Source: JABMMZ01 sp044341025
GTDB taxonomy: Bacteria; Bacteroidota; Bacteroidia; NS11-12g; UBA955
DNA length: 64,000 bases
Reading direction: 5' to 3'
NCBI GenBank assembly: GCA_044341025.1
Contig: JBIISM010000005.1
Coordinates: forward strand, 1 to 64,000
In this document: positions 36,647 through 43,874 of the stretch, piece after piece
Numbering within the stretch: the first letter of the stretch is position 1
Layout: each line of letters begins with the position of its first letter
Made by a program: the position numbers and the translations under genes
Notes under the pieces: model-generated
Told to the model about the DNA's origin: nothing
The model's database searches: none
The model's input: the letters and a program-made list of their open reading frames with translations, nothing else

Positions 36647-38419
36647 TTGCTGAATCAACGAAAGATATTGCTCCTTATAATTGTCTTCATTTTTTTTGTA
36701 GACAAAAAAATAAGTGCACAAAATTTTAATTTGGTGCTCTCAAGTAATCCTTTAAATGTAAAGGTTGAGCAGAATACAGATAGCGTAAATGTCTTAAAGA
36801 ATATTAACAGAATTCGAAACCTGTATCTATTAAATTCTTTTTTAGAGTTTAATGTCGATAGTGTTATTTGGTCAAAAAATTTGGCCAGTGCGTTACTTCA
36901 TATTGGGCCTCAATATAGAATAGTAAAACTTCAATTTGTTATTGATGGTGCAGAAACGAATTTTCAAAACATTCGAAACAAATATCTTATGACTAATTTT
37001 GATTCGTCTAAGTTGGCATTAATCTCCGAAGAAATATTGTTAAATTTAGAGAATATAGGATACCCGTTTAGTCAAGTAAATGTCGATTACCAGCCATCAG
37101 AACAGGGAATCGAAGCTGTATTAGCCATAAAAAGAGGCCCTTATTTTGTCTTTGACACCTTGCATAATGACGGAGAATTTGTTGTTAAAAAAAGATTTAT
37201 CGAGGCCTACACGGGCATTAAATCAGGCGATCCTTATAATGAAAGTCAATTCAGAAAAGCCCATGAAAAGTTACAACAATTGCCGTTTTTGTACTCCGAA
37301 CGGATTCCACAATTGATATTTATGAAAAACGGTAAAGCAAAGCCCTATTATTACATAAGAAAAAAGAAATCCGATCAACTAAATGGAATAATTGGGCTAG
37401 CCCCAAATACAGGTTCTCAAAGTCTGCCAGGTGCAAAGAACTTTGTTTTTACAGGTGAATTTGCCCTAAAATTAAATAATTTGTTTAAAACAGCTAAGGT
37501 CTTAAGCATTCAATGGAAAAGTTTCAAGGCAAGATCTCAAGAGCTGAAGACCTATTTTAGTTATCCTTACATGTTTAATAAACCTATTGGAATTGATGTC
37601 GCTGTAGATTTGCTAAAATATGATACACTTTATACGGTTATCCAAAGGCAGCTTGGATTTCAATATTATACTTCGGGAATCAACGGAATCAAAGCTTTTT
37701 ATAGAGTAAGCTCTACCAATTTGAATTCAGTAGACACAAACCAAATTAGAGTTACCAAACAGTTTCCAAATTCTAATTCAATTCAAATTAAACAATATGG
37801 TTTTATGACAAACTTCGTCAAATTGGATTATAAATTTAATCCCAGAAGTGGTTATGTATTTGAATCGAGCATTTCGATTGGTGTAAAGCAAATAATCAAA
37901 GATAATCTTATTTCAGAAGTTAGGTTTGGGTCAAGTCAATACAATTTGTATGATTCTAGTGTTTTAAAAACCAACCAATACCAATATCAGATAAAATTTG
38001 ACTATTTCGTTCCCATAAAAGAGAAAAGTACCATAAAAATTGGTTTGAATTCAACCCAGATAATTGCTCCTCAAATCTATTTTAACGAGGTGCAAAGAGA
38101 AGGAGGAATTAATTCTTTAAAAGGTTTCAACGAACAAAGTATATTTGCAAGCAATTTCAATATGATTGACATCGAATACAGATATCTTTTGGGTTTAAAC
38201 TCTCATTTTAAAGTTTTTTGGAATGGAGCATATTATGAGAATAAAAGCATTGGCACACAGCCTCAAGTTTTTGATTTGCCTTGGGGGTTTGGAATCGGTG
38301 GAAATATTGAAACGGGTGCCGGGATTTTATCTCTTGCATATGGACTTGGAAAGCAAAAAGGGAATAACTTTGATTTGAGGACCGGAAAATTTCATTTTGG
38401 AATAAGCAGTTATTTTTAA
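36647..38419 (+). CDS. Omp85/BamA-like outer membrane protein
   Basis: The protein (590 residues, TTG start at 36647) opens with a signal peptide (KILLLIIVFIFFVDKKISAQ). POTRA-like repeats follow, for example YRIVKLQFVIDGAETNFQN and a second one with FIEAYTGIKSGDPYNESQF. The rest (from about residue 250) is a beta-barrel with alternating hydrophobic strands, ending in an aromatic residue (GKFHFGISSYF). This is the layout of Omp85 proteins that insert or translocate outer-membrane proteins. It is shorter than BamA and may be a TamA-like or specialised paralogue. It leads the DUF4271-hemD stretch. Confidence 0.8.
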   Translation: MLNQRKILLLIIVFIFFVDKKISAQNFNLVLSSNPLNVKVEQNTDSVNVLKNINRIRNLYLLNSFLEFNVDSVIWSKNLASALLHIGPQYRIVKLQFVIDGAETNFQNIRNKYLMTNFDSSKLALISEEILLNLENIGYPFSQVNVDYQPSEQGIEAVLAIKRGPYFVFDTLHNDGEFVVKKRFIEAYTGIKSGDPYNESQFRKAHEKLQQLPFLYSERIPQLIFMKNGKAKPYYYIRKKKSDQLNGIIGLAPNTGSQSLPGAKNFVFTGEFALKLNNLFKTAKVLSIQWKSFKARSQELKTYFSYPYMFNKPIGIDVAVDLLKYDTLYTVIQRQLGFQYYTSGINGIKAFYRVSSTNLNSVDTNQIRVTKQFPNSNSIQIKQYGFMTNFVKLDYKFNPRSGYVFESSISIGVKQIIKDNLISEVRFGSSQYNLYDSSVLKTNQYQYQIKFDYFVPIKEKSTIKIGLNSTQIIAPQIYFNEVQREGGINSLKGFNEQSIFASNFNMIDIEYRYLLGLNSHFKVFWNGAYYENKSIGTQPQVFDLPWGFGIGGNIETGAGILSLAYGLGKQKGNNFDLRTGKFHFGISSYF

Positions 38420-39332
38420 ATCAATTTTAATATCGTCTTTTTTGTTTTTCCTCTCTATTGCAAATGGTCAGGTACTTGACACTATGCCTAAGTTAAATGC
38501 TATGGATTCGATGAATTTGAGGGCCATAGATAGTCTGTATGGCTCAGATACGATCAATATAGATACTTTTTTTTATTCAAAGTTTGTTCCGTTTGACAAA
38601 CAGATTTATAGAAATTCAAAAATTAATTTAAGAAAAACCTTAACCGCTTCGAAAAACCCACCAGTAAGAAAGAATTTAAACAATTACCATGTGTTTTTAT
38701 GGGGCGTTTTTATCGCTTTATTGATTGTCTTTTTTAAAAGCAATTATTCGTTACAATACCGTCTTCTAAATAAATCTTGGTATAGCGGAATAAGTTTAAA
38801 CGAATTCTTTTCGACCCAAACCAGTGTATTTAGAACGAGTAAGTTCTTAACATGGTTTATAATTAGTCAAAGCTTATCTCTAGGAATTTATATCGTAATA
38901 AAGTCAAGTGAACTAAAGATTGGATTAACAGATTTGCCATTAATAATAGTAATTTCGGCATCAGTAATTATTTTATTAATTGCCAACCAATGGTTAAAGA
39001 ATTTGTTTGCCTATTCTTTTTCTCAACCTTCATTGAGTAACGATTATGCCATCATTTATAGAATTCAGTCCTATATTACTTCTTTAATATTAATGCCTTT
39101 TTTAATCTTAATCTATTATAATTCAGGATGGAACATTCGAACAATTGTTATAGTTTCATTGTTTATATATATATTAATTGTGTATTCAGTTAGTATAATT
39201 AAATTTATATTTTCTGGTCGCTTTTTGCAAAATCAATCTAATTTCATTTTAATTTTGTATCTTTGCGCCTTCGAAATTCTGCCTTTGCTGGCATTGATAA
39301 AGTCGATAAATAATTTGCTTGAATATGACTAA
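38412..39332 (+). CDS. DUF4271 membrane protein
   Basis: The C-terminal two thirds contain about seven membrane helices, including FLWGVFIALLIVFF and WLKNLFAYSF, as in the DUF4271 family. In this phylum that family commonly precedes hemD, and it does here. The first ATG/GTG/TTG in frame is TTG 38442, but it would cut a signal peptide. From ATT 38412 the frame reads MFKSILISSFLFFLSIANGQ, a complete signal sequence. The frame is open back to a stop at 38403. I therefore propose an ATT start (306 residues). The conservative call is TTG 38442 (296 residues). The function is unknown. Confidence 0.75.
   Translation: MFKSILISSFLFFLSIANGQVLDTMPKLNAMDSMNLRAIDSLYGSDTINIDTFFYSKFVPFDKQIYRNSKINLRKTLTASKNPPVRKNLNNYHVFLWGVFIALLIVFFKSNYSLQYRLLNKSWYSGISLNEFFSTQTSVFRTSKFLTWFIISQSLSLGIYIVIKSSELKIGLTDLPLIIVISASVIILLIANQWLKNLFAYSFSQPSLSNDYAIIYRIQSYITSLILMPFLILIYYNSGWNIRTIVIVSLFIYILIVYSVSIIKFIFSGRFLQNQSNFILILYLCAFEILPLLALIKSINNLLEYD
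39258..39265 (+). promoter_or_regulatory. Internal -7 box TAtcTTTG upstream of hemD
   Basis: A perfect TAnnTTTG match lies within the end of the DUF4271 gene, 59 nt before the hemD ATG. It may give hemD its own transcript. Confidence 0.45.
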
Positions 39333-40086
39333 AGAGGCTAAAGTAAAAACGATACTCATCTCTCAAAATAAGCCTGAACCAGGTAAGAAGTCAATTTTTG
39401 ACGATGTAGCTGCTAAATATAAATTAAAGCTTGATTTTCGTTCATTTATTCAAGTTGATGCAGTGCCAGGCCGAGATATTAGACGGAATAAAATTAATAT
39501 TTTAAACCATACAGCAATAATTTTTAATTCGAAAAACGCAGTTGACCACTTTTTTAGAGTGGTAGAAGAATTAAGGGTAGAATTGCCTCAGGATATGAAA
39601 TATTTCTGTCTTACAGAAGGTATTGGAATGTATATTCAAAAATATATTTTTCTTAGAAAAAGAAAGGTTTTTTATCCTAAAACTAATTTAGAAAACGATT
39701 TCTTGACCTTGATTTTAAGCCACAAGACCGAAAAATACCTTTTTCCGTGTTCGGACATAAGAAAGCCTACAATTCCTGATTTTTTCAAAAAACATAAACT
39801 AATATTTGAAGAGGCTACTTTTTACAAAACTGTTTCTGCAGATTTAAGTGATTTGGAAGAGGTGTTTTATGATGTAATCGTCTTCTTTAGTCCGGCAGAC
39901 ATCAAGTCTTTGTTTGATAATTTTCCTAATTTCAAACAGAATGCAACAAGATTGGCTGCGTTCGGAGAGAGCACCCAAAGAGCAATTATAGAAACCGACT
40001 TGATTTGCAATATTCCAGCACCAACCAAAGACAATCCATCTATTGTTAAGGCTTTAGAGATCTATATCAAGACTGTAAACGCTTAG
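39325..40086 (+). CDS. hemD: Uroporphyrinogen-III synthase
   Basis: HemD closes hydroxymethylbilane into uroporphyrinogen III, the branch-point precursor of heme, siroheme and B12. The 253-residue protein starts at ATG 39325 (MTKEAKVKTILISQNKPEP). It contains the typical weakly conserved segments AIIFNSKNAVDHFF (first domain), VIVFFSPADIKSLF and LAAFGESTQRAI (second domain). HemD proteins are poorly conserved, but DUF4271 immediately upstream supports the call. The start is 7 bp inside the end of the DUF4271 gene. Its TAG stop overlaps the stop of the convergent methyltransferase in TTAG. Confidence 0.85.
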   Translation: MTKEAKVKTILISQNKPEPGKKSIFDDVAAKYKLKLDFRSFIQVDAVPGRDIRRNKINILNHTAIIFNSKNAVDHFFRVVEELRVELPQDMKYFCLTEGIGMYIQKYIFLRKRKVFYPKTNLENDFLTLILSHKTEKYLFPCSDIRKPTIPDFFKKHKLIFEEATFYKTVSADLSDLEEVFYDVIVFFSPADIKSLFDNFPNFKQNATRLAAFGESTQRAIIETDLICNIPAPTKDNPSIVKALEIYIKTVNA

Positions 40087-41264
40087 TAGGTGCAGTGTAT
40101 TAATAAAATAGTGTTTTTGTGTGGCAAGGCAAAAATGTAGTCTGCTCCACCATCTTTCAATTTTAGTTTTTTTCGTAATTCCTCTGTGTTGAATTTTAAG
40201 CCCCTTGCTTTGATATTGGCCTTTTTGATTTGCAAAGATTCGAAGTATTTGATGCAATCCTTAGAATTATAATTCATTGATTTGATGACCTTGAAACATC
40301 TTCCAATAAATTTATTAATTATATAATTGCTGGTATAATACGCTACTGAGACATCAAGAGCCATTAGGTTTAATTCGCTAGCATATTGGTGGTGTTTTCT
40401 CATTTTTACAATACAAGATCCAACTTCGTAAAGAAAGTCGCCAACTTCATCTGCGCCTTTAAAATTAGAATCTGTTTGATCTTGTGTTCTAAAAGAAATA
40501 CTGGTTTTGTCTTTTAAGATGTCACTGCAAATTATAGAAATACGCCCCTCAAAATGGGTTTTTTCGGCTAAAATTAGCAGCTCTTTCATCTCGCCATATT
40601 TTGACACACTGTAAATTGTGCTAATATTAGGTATTTCTGAAATGGCCATTTCATAATCGTATAATGGGGAGCATTTTATAAGTACTTTGGGGCTTATTGA
40701 AAATAATTTAGGCAAAAGTTCAACCACATTGGGCTGGTGTTCGCTTAAAAGAATTTGCCGCCCTTTCTCATTTCTTCTATCAGGGTCTACAAAAATCAAA
40801 TCAAATAAGTCACTATTGTTTTCTAAAAAATCGTTTGCATTCACATCGATTCTTTGAATATTGTTTCTTTTCAGTACTTCAAAATTATAGCGGCTAATAG
40901 CATTCAGCTCAAAATCTGAATCAATGGATACGACTTTATTGAATGAAAAAGAGAATGCCCAATCGTCAATACCAAGCCCTGCAGCTAAAATTAAAATTTT
41001 ATTTCCATTGAATTCTTTTCCTTTAAACTCTGCCAATAATTCTGAACTGCATTGCTCGAGACTTCTTCTGGTGACAAACCCTCCGTTCTTGATTAAATTA
41101 GGAGATTTTTCTAACGCTGAGTTTCTTAATGAAGCTTGCAATGCTGCAAAATTGGCTTTTTCTTTATCGATTTTGGAATGCTTGTAAAGAAAATTATCGA
41201 TACCTGAATTTATGGCCTCTTGAGTTAAAAAATTAATTTCGGTATTTAATATATTTGGATTAAT
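40083..41264 (-). CDS. Class I methyltransferase with THUMP-like domain
   Basis: The protein has an N-terminal helical region, then a SAM-binding fold (KILILAAGLGIDDWAF as motif I, VSIDSD after strand 2, DLIFVDPDRRN as a motif-IV-like segment). The C-terminal part is rich in lysine (LQIKKANIKARGLKFNTEEL), as in the THUMP-like family. The conserved N-terminal part (FLTQEAINSGIDNFLYKH) lies upstream of the first ordinary start codon, TTG 41141. The frame is open to a stop at 41271-41273, and ATT 41264 gives MNPNILNTEINFLTQ and 393 residues, close to the usual length. The substrate is unknown; RNA methylation is often assumed for the family. Confidence 0.8.
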   Translation of the reverse strand: MNPNILNTEINFLTQEAINSGIDNFLYKHSKIDKEKANFAALQASLRNSALEKSPNLIKNGGFVTRRSLEQCSSELLAEFKGKEFNGNKILILAAGLGIDDWAFSFSFNKVVSIDSDFELNAISRYNFEVLKRNNIQRIDVNANDFLENNSDLFDLIFVDPDRRNEKGRQILLSEHQPNVVELLPKLFSISPKVLIKCSPLYDYEMAISEIPNISTIYSVSKYGEMKELLILAEKTHFEGRISIICSDILKDKTSISFRTQDQTDSNFKGADEVGDFLYEVGSCIVKMRKHHQYASELNLMALDVSVAYYTSNYIINKFIGRCFKVIKSMNYNSKDCIKYFESLQIKKANIKARGLKFNTEELRKKLKLKDGGADYIFALPHKNTILLIHCTY

Positions 41265-41285
41265 ATTGTATTATTATTAATTGTA

Positions 41286-41414
41286 ATGAAAATAGTTAAA
41301 ATCTTATTAGTAGCATTTATTTTTACTGCTTTAGTTGTTGCTTGTGGTGGCCGCAAAGATAGATGTCCTTCTGTTTACAAAAGTAGCCAAGAGCATTCAG
41401 ATTTCACAGCATAA
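41286..41414 (+). CDS. Small lipoprotein, 42 residues
   Basis: ATG 41286 begins a 42-codon frame (MKIVKILLVAFIFTALVVAC) with a lipobox whose cysteine is residue 20. The mature part is GGRKDRCPSVYKSSQEHSDF plus two residues, with a second cysteine at position 27. The strong signal peptide and its position five bases before the ytxJ-like gene support a real gene. It resembles the lipoprotein at 36414-36536 in length, charge and second cysteine. The function is unknown. Confidence 0.75.
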   Translation: MKIVKILLVAFIFTALVVACGGRKDRCPSVYKSSQEHSDFTA

Positions 41415-41419
41415 TATTT

Positions 41420-41761
41420 ATGTTGAATTGGTTAAATTTAACCGACACAAATCAGTTAAATGATTTAATAGAAAGTTCGGTTAATCAAAAAATAATAATT
41501 TTCAAACATAGCACTAGATGCAACATCAGTATTATGTTAAAGGAGCGCCTTGAACGAAATTGGCCCATTGCCCTCTCAGATCAAGTTGTTTATTACCTCG
41601 ATTTGTTGAATTTTAGAGAGGTTTCAAATGCAATAGAAACCATTTTAGGCATTGAACACCAATCGCCTCAGTTGTTGATTATTGAAAACAAAAATTGTAC
41701 TTATTTTGCCAACCATAATGCTATTAGCGCAACAGAGGTATTAAATTTTGTTGCTTCTTAG
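41420..41761 (+). CDS. ytxJ: YtxJ-like monothiol bacilliredoxin
   Basis: This 113-residue thioredoxin-fold protein has the family's FKHSTRCNISIMLKERLE motif, in which one redox cysteine stands at the N-terminal end of helix 1. A cis-proline-type segment, HQSPQLLII, comes later. Proteins of this group remove bacillithiol from mixed disulfides, so the organism probably uses bacillithiol as its low-molecular-weight thiol, as several Bacteroidota do. The gene is five bases after a tiny lipoprotein gene. Its TAG stop overlaps the stop of convergent osmC in TTAG. Confidence 0.85.
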   Translation: MLNWLNLTDTNQLNDLIESSVNQKIIIFKHSTRCNISIMLKERLERNWPIALSDQVVYYLDLLNFREVSNAIETILGIEHQSPQLLIIENKNCTYFANHNAISATEVLNFVAS

Positions 41762-42174
41762 TTTGAAAATTTGATTTGAATATTTTGTTTTAAGTCTGGA
41801 TGCAAGCTTAATGAAACTGGACATGTTCGCGCAACTCTTTCAAGAATTATGATTTGCTTTTGGTCTAATATTTCTTGAGTTAAAATTTCTAATTCAACTT
41901 TAATTTCTTCAATTCTTCTTGGGCCTTCTGAACTCATTATTTTAGTAACTTCTGCATTGGATCCGATCATGTTTATGCCATTGTTTTGGGCATAAATTCC
42001 CAATACCGTAAGCATGCATGAAGCCAATGAAGTAGCCGCTAAATCTGTTGGGGAGAATGCTTCACCCTTGCCAAAGTTGTCAATTGGTGCATCTGTAACG
42101 ATAGAATTGGAAGATGATACATGAACGGCATTTGTTCTTAATTCACCTGAATATATTATCTTTGAAGTGGTCAT
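41758..42174 (-). CDS. OsmC family peroxiredoxin-like protein
   Basis: This 138-residue OsmC/Ohr-fold protein begins at ATG 42174. TTG 42195 would fall inside the promoter box. The first conserved cysteine is in TSLASCMLTVLG, and the second in RVARTCPVSLSLHP, the usual positions for thiol-dependent reduction of organic hydroperoxides. SPTDLAATSL is typical of the YhfA/OsmC-like subgroup. It sits beside ytxJ, which fits a thiol or oxidant-defence neighbourhood. It is transcribed divergently from the outer-membrane protein gene. Confidence 0.9.
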   Translation of the reverse strand: MTTSKIIYSGELRTNAVHVSSSNSIVTDAPIDNFGKGEAFSPTDLAATSLASCMLTVLGIYAQNNGINMIGSNAEVTKIMSSEGPRRIEEIKVELEILTQEILDQKQIIILERVARTCPVSLSLHPDLKQNIQIKFSN

Positions 42175-42192
42175 ATTAATTGAATTGTTCGG

Positions 42193-42200
42193 CAAATATA
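42193..42200 (-). promoter_or_regulatory. Bacteroidota -7 box TAtaTTTG of the OsmC gene
   Basis: A perfect minus-strand match lies 18 nt upstream of ATG 42174. Its first base is also the first base of the start codon of the divergent beta-barrel gene (ATG 42200). Confidence 0.55.
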
Positions 42201-42943
42201 TGCAACAAATTACCTGTGTTATAATTTTTATATTTTTTCAATGCATTAGTTTTAACCTAAGGGCACAAGAAAATTATGACATAACTTATGAAGATGCAGC
42301 GATGAAATTTGGCCTTCTTGCGAGCCCAAATGGCATTGGCCTATCTTATAGGAATTCCATCCCTCTAAAAAATAAATACAGTTGGAGCTTAGATTTTTCA
42401 TTCACTGGGGTCAAGCAAATAAAAGAAAAGCAAGTTTTGAATCAGCGTATGGTGAATACAACGCCATATATATATGGTAAAGTAAATAGATTATACGCAT
42501 TAAGGCCAATGATTGGAATAAGCAAGGAACTTGCAGAAAAACAAAATAAAAACAGTGTTGGTGTTAATTCTTTTATTCTTTTAGGGCCGAGTCTTGGCTT
42601 TTTAAAACCTAATTTTGTTGATATAGAATATTTTGATCTTTCAAATCCTAATGTAATTGTTACTGAATCTGTCAGATACAACCCAGAACTTAATAAATTT
42701 GATCAAATAATTGGATATTCTCCATTTTTTCGTGGGATAGACCAGAGTAAAATTGTTGGAGGTATTTCTTTTAAATTAGGCACTGAATTCAACTGGGGAT
42801 ATTACAGTTCTGATTTTAAGTCAATAGAAGTAGGCGTTTTAATTGATTGGTTTCCAAGTCGTCCTGAGTTGCTTCATTTTGTGCAAAACAAAACGGTATA
42901 TTCTTCGTTTTATCTTAGCTTTGCAATCGGAAAAAATTATTAA
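42200..42943 (+). CDS. Outer-membrane beta-barrel protein, unknown
   Basis: The protein starts at ATG 42200 (MQQITCVIIFIFFQCISF), with a signal peptide that is cleaved at about RAQ-EN. The mature part of about 225 residues has short alternating beta-strand patterns (KFGLLASPNGIGLSYRNSI, YSWSLDFSFTGV, SIEVGVLIDWF) and ends SFYLSFAIGKNY. This is typical of small outer-membrane barrels. I recognise no specific family. It runs into lipA (five bases apart), but a separate -7 box for lipA lies inside its end. Confidence 0.7.
   Translation: MQQITCVIIFIFFQCISFNLRAQENYDITYEDAAMKFGLLASPNGIGLSYRNSIPLKNKYSWSLDFSFTGVKQIKEKQVLNQRMVNTTPYIYGKVNRLYALRPMIGISKELAEKQNKNSVGVNSFILLGPSLGFLKPNFVDIEYFDLSNPNVIVTESVRYNPELNKFDQIIGYSPFFRGIDQSKIVGGISFKLGTEFNWGYYSSDFKSIEVGVLIDWFPSRPELLHFVQNKTVYSSFYLSFAIGKNY
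42916..42923 (+). promoter_or_regulatory. -7 box TAgcTTTG inside the barrel gene, upstream of lipA
   Basis: A perfect TAnnTTTG match ends 24 nt before the lipA ATG at 42948. It is probably the lipA promoter. Confidence 0.5.
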
Positions 42944-42947
42944 AGAA

Positions 42948-43814
42948 ATGTCTGAATTAATTGTACCAGTGACAAGAAAACGCACCAAACCAGATTGGTT
43001 GAAAATTAAAATCCCTTCAGGAGAAACCTACGCCGAGGTTAAAAAAATTGTAAAAACACATAAATTACACACCATATGTGAAGATGGTAAATGTCCAAAT
43101 ATGGCCGAATGCTGGGGTTTAGGAACAGCCACCTTTATGATTTTGGGCAATGTTTGCACCCGTAGTTGCTCTTTTTGTGCTGTAGCTACAGGAAGACCAA
43201 ATGAATACGATGTTGATGAACCCAAAAGGGTTGCTGAGGCAATCAAGTTGATGAAAGTCAAACATGCTGTTATAACCTCTGTTAACAGAGATGAATTAAA
43301 AGACAAGGGTGCCGGTGTTTGGGCAGCAACCATAAGGGAAATTAAAACACTAAATCCTGGTGTAACAATGGAAACATTAATTCCAGACTTTAAAGCCAAT
43401 TGGGATTTATTGGAGTTGGTGGTTAAAGAAAAGCCTGAGGTTGTCAGTCACAATATGGAAACAGTGGAAAGACTCTACCGAATCGTAAGACCACAGGCAA
43501 AATATGAAAGAAGCTTGGAGCAAATTAAACGAACAAAGGAATTGGGTTTGAGAACTAAAAGTGGAATAATGCTAGGCCTAGGTGAAACCCAATTAGAGGT
43601 TGAAAAAGCCATGGATGATTTATTGGATCATGGATGCGATGTTTTAACATTAGGCCAGTATTTACAGCCAACAAAATTGCACCTAGAAGTAGCTGAATTT
43701 GTGCCGCCTGAACAGTTCTTAAAATATAAAACAATTGGCGAATCTAAAGGCTTCGCCATTGTAGAGAGTGGCCCTATGGTTAGGTCTTCATACCACGCTG
43801 AAAAGCACATCTAA
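42948..43814 (+). CDS. lipA: Lipoyl synthase
   Basis: LipA inserts two sulfur atoms into octanoyl groups bound to lipoate-dependent enzymes, using radical SAM chemistry. The protein (288 residues from ATG 42948) has the auxiliary cluster motif CEDGKCPNMAECW, and the radical-SAM cluster as C-x3-C-x2-C in NVCTRSCSFCAV. LGETQLEVEKAMDDLLDHGCD comes later, and the GPMVRSSYHAEK ending carries the conserved RSSY serine. The open frame extends to 42843, but those 35 residues overlap the barrel gene and lack conservation. Confidence 0.97.
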   Translation: MSELIVPVTRKRTKPDWLKIKIPSGETYAEVKKIVKTHKLHTICEDGKCPNMAECWGLGTATFMILGNVCTRSCSFCAVATGRPNEYDVDEPKRVAEAIKLMKVKHAVITSVNRDELKDKGAGVWAATIREIKTLNPGVTMETLIPDFKANWDLLELVVKEKPEVVSHNMETVERLYRIVRPQAKYERSLEQIKRTKELGLRTKSGIMLGLGETQLEVEKAMDDLLDHGCDVLTLGQYLQPTKLHLEVAEFVPPEQFLKYKTIGESKGFAIVESGPMVRSSYHAEKHI

Positions 43815-43853
43815 AAAAAATTTTTTCTCAATAAAAAAACTCTTACATTTGAA

Positions 43854-43861
43854 AATTGTTT
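43854..43861 (+). promoter_or_regulatory. Bacteroidota -7 box TAcaTTTG of the type-A T9SS gene
   Basis: A perfect match lies 13 nt before ATG 43875. Confidence 0.55.
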
Positions 43862-43874
43862 ATACTACTGTTAT

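Noticed and set aside
42843..42947. 35-codon extension of lipA
   Set aside because: It overlaps the barrel-protein gene; the conserved lipoyl synthase N-terminus begins after ATG 42948.
43813..43826. A-run/T-run palindrome after lipA considered as a terminator
   Set aside because: It has only A-T pairs and no loop, so it is unlikely to stop transcription alone.
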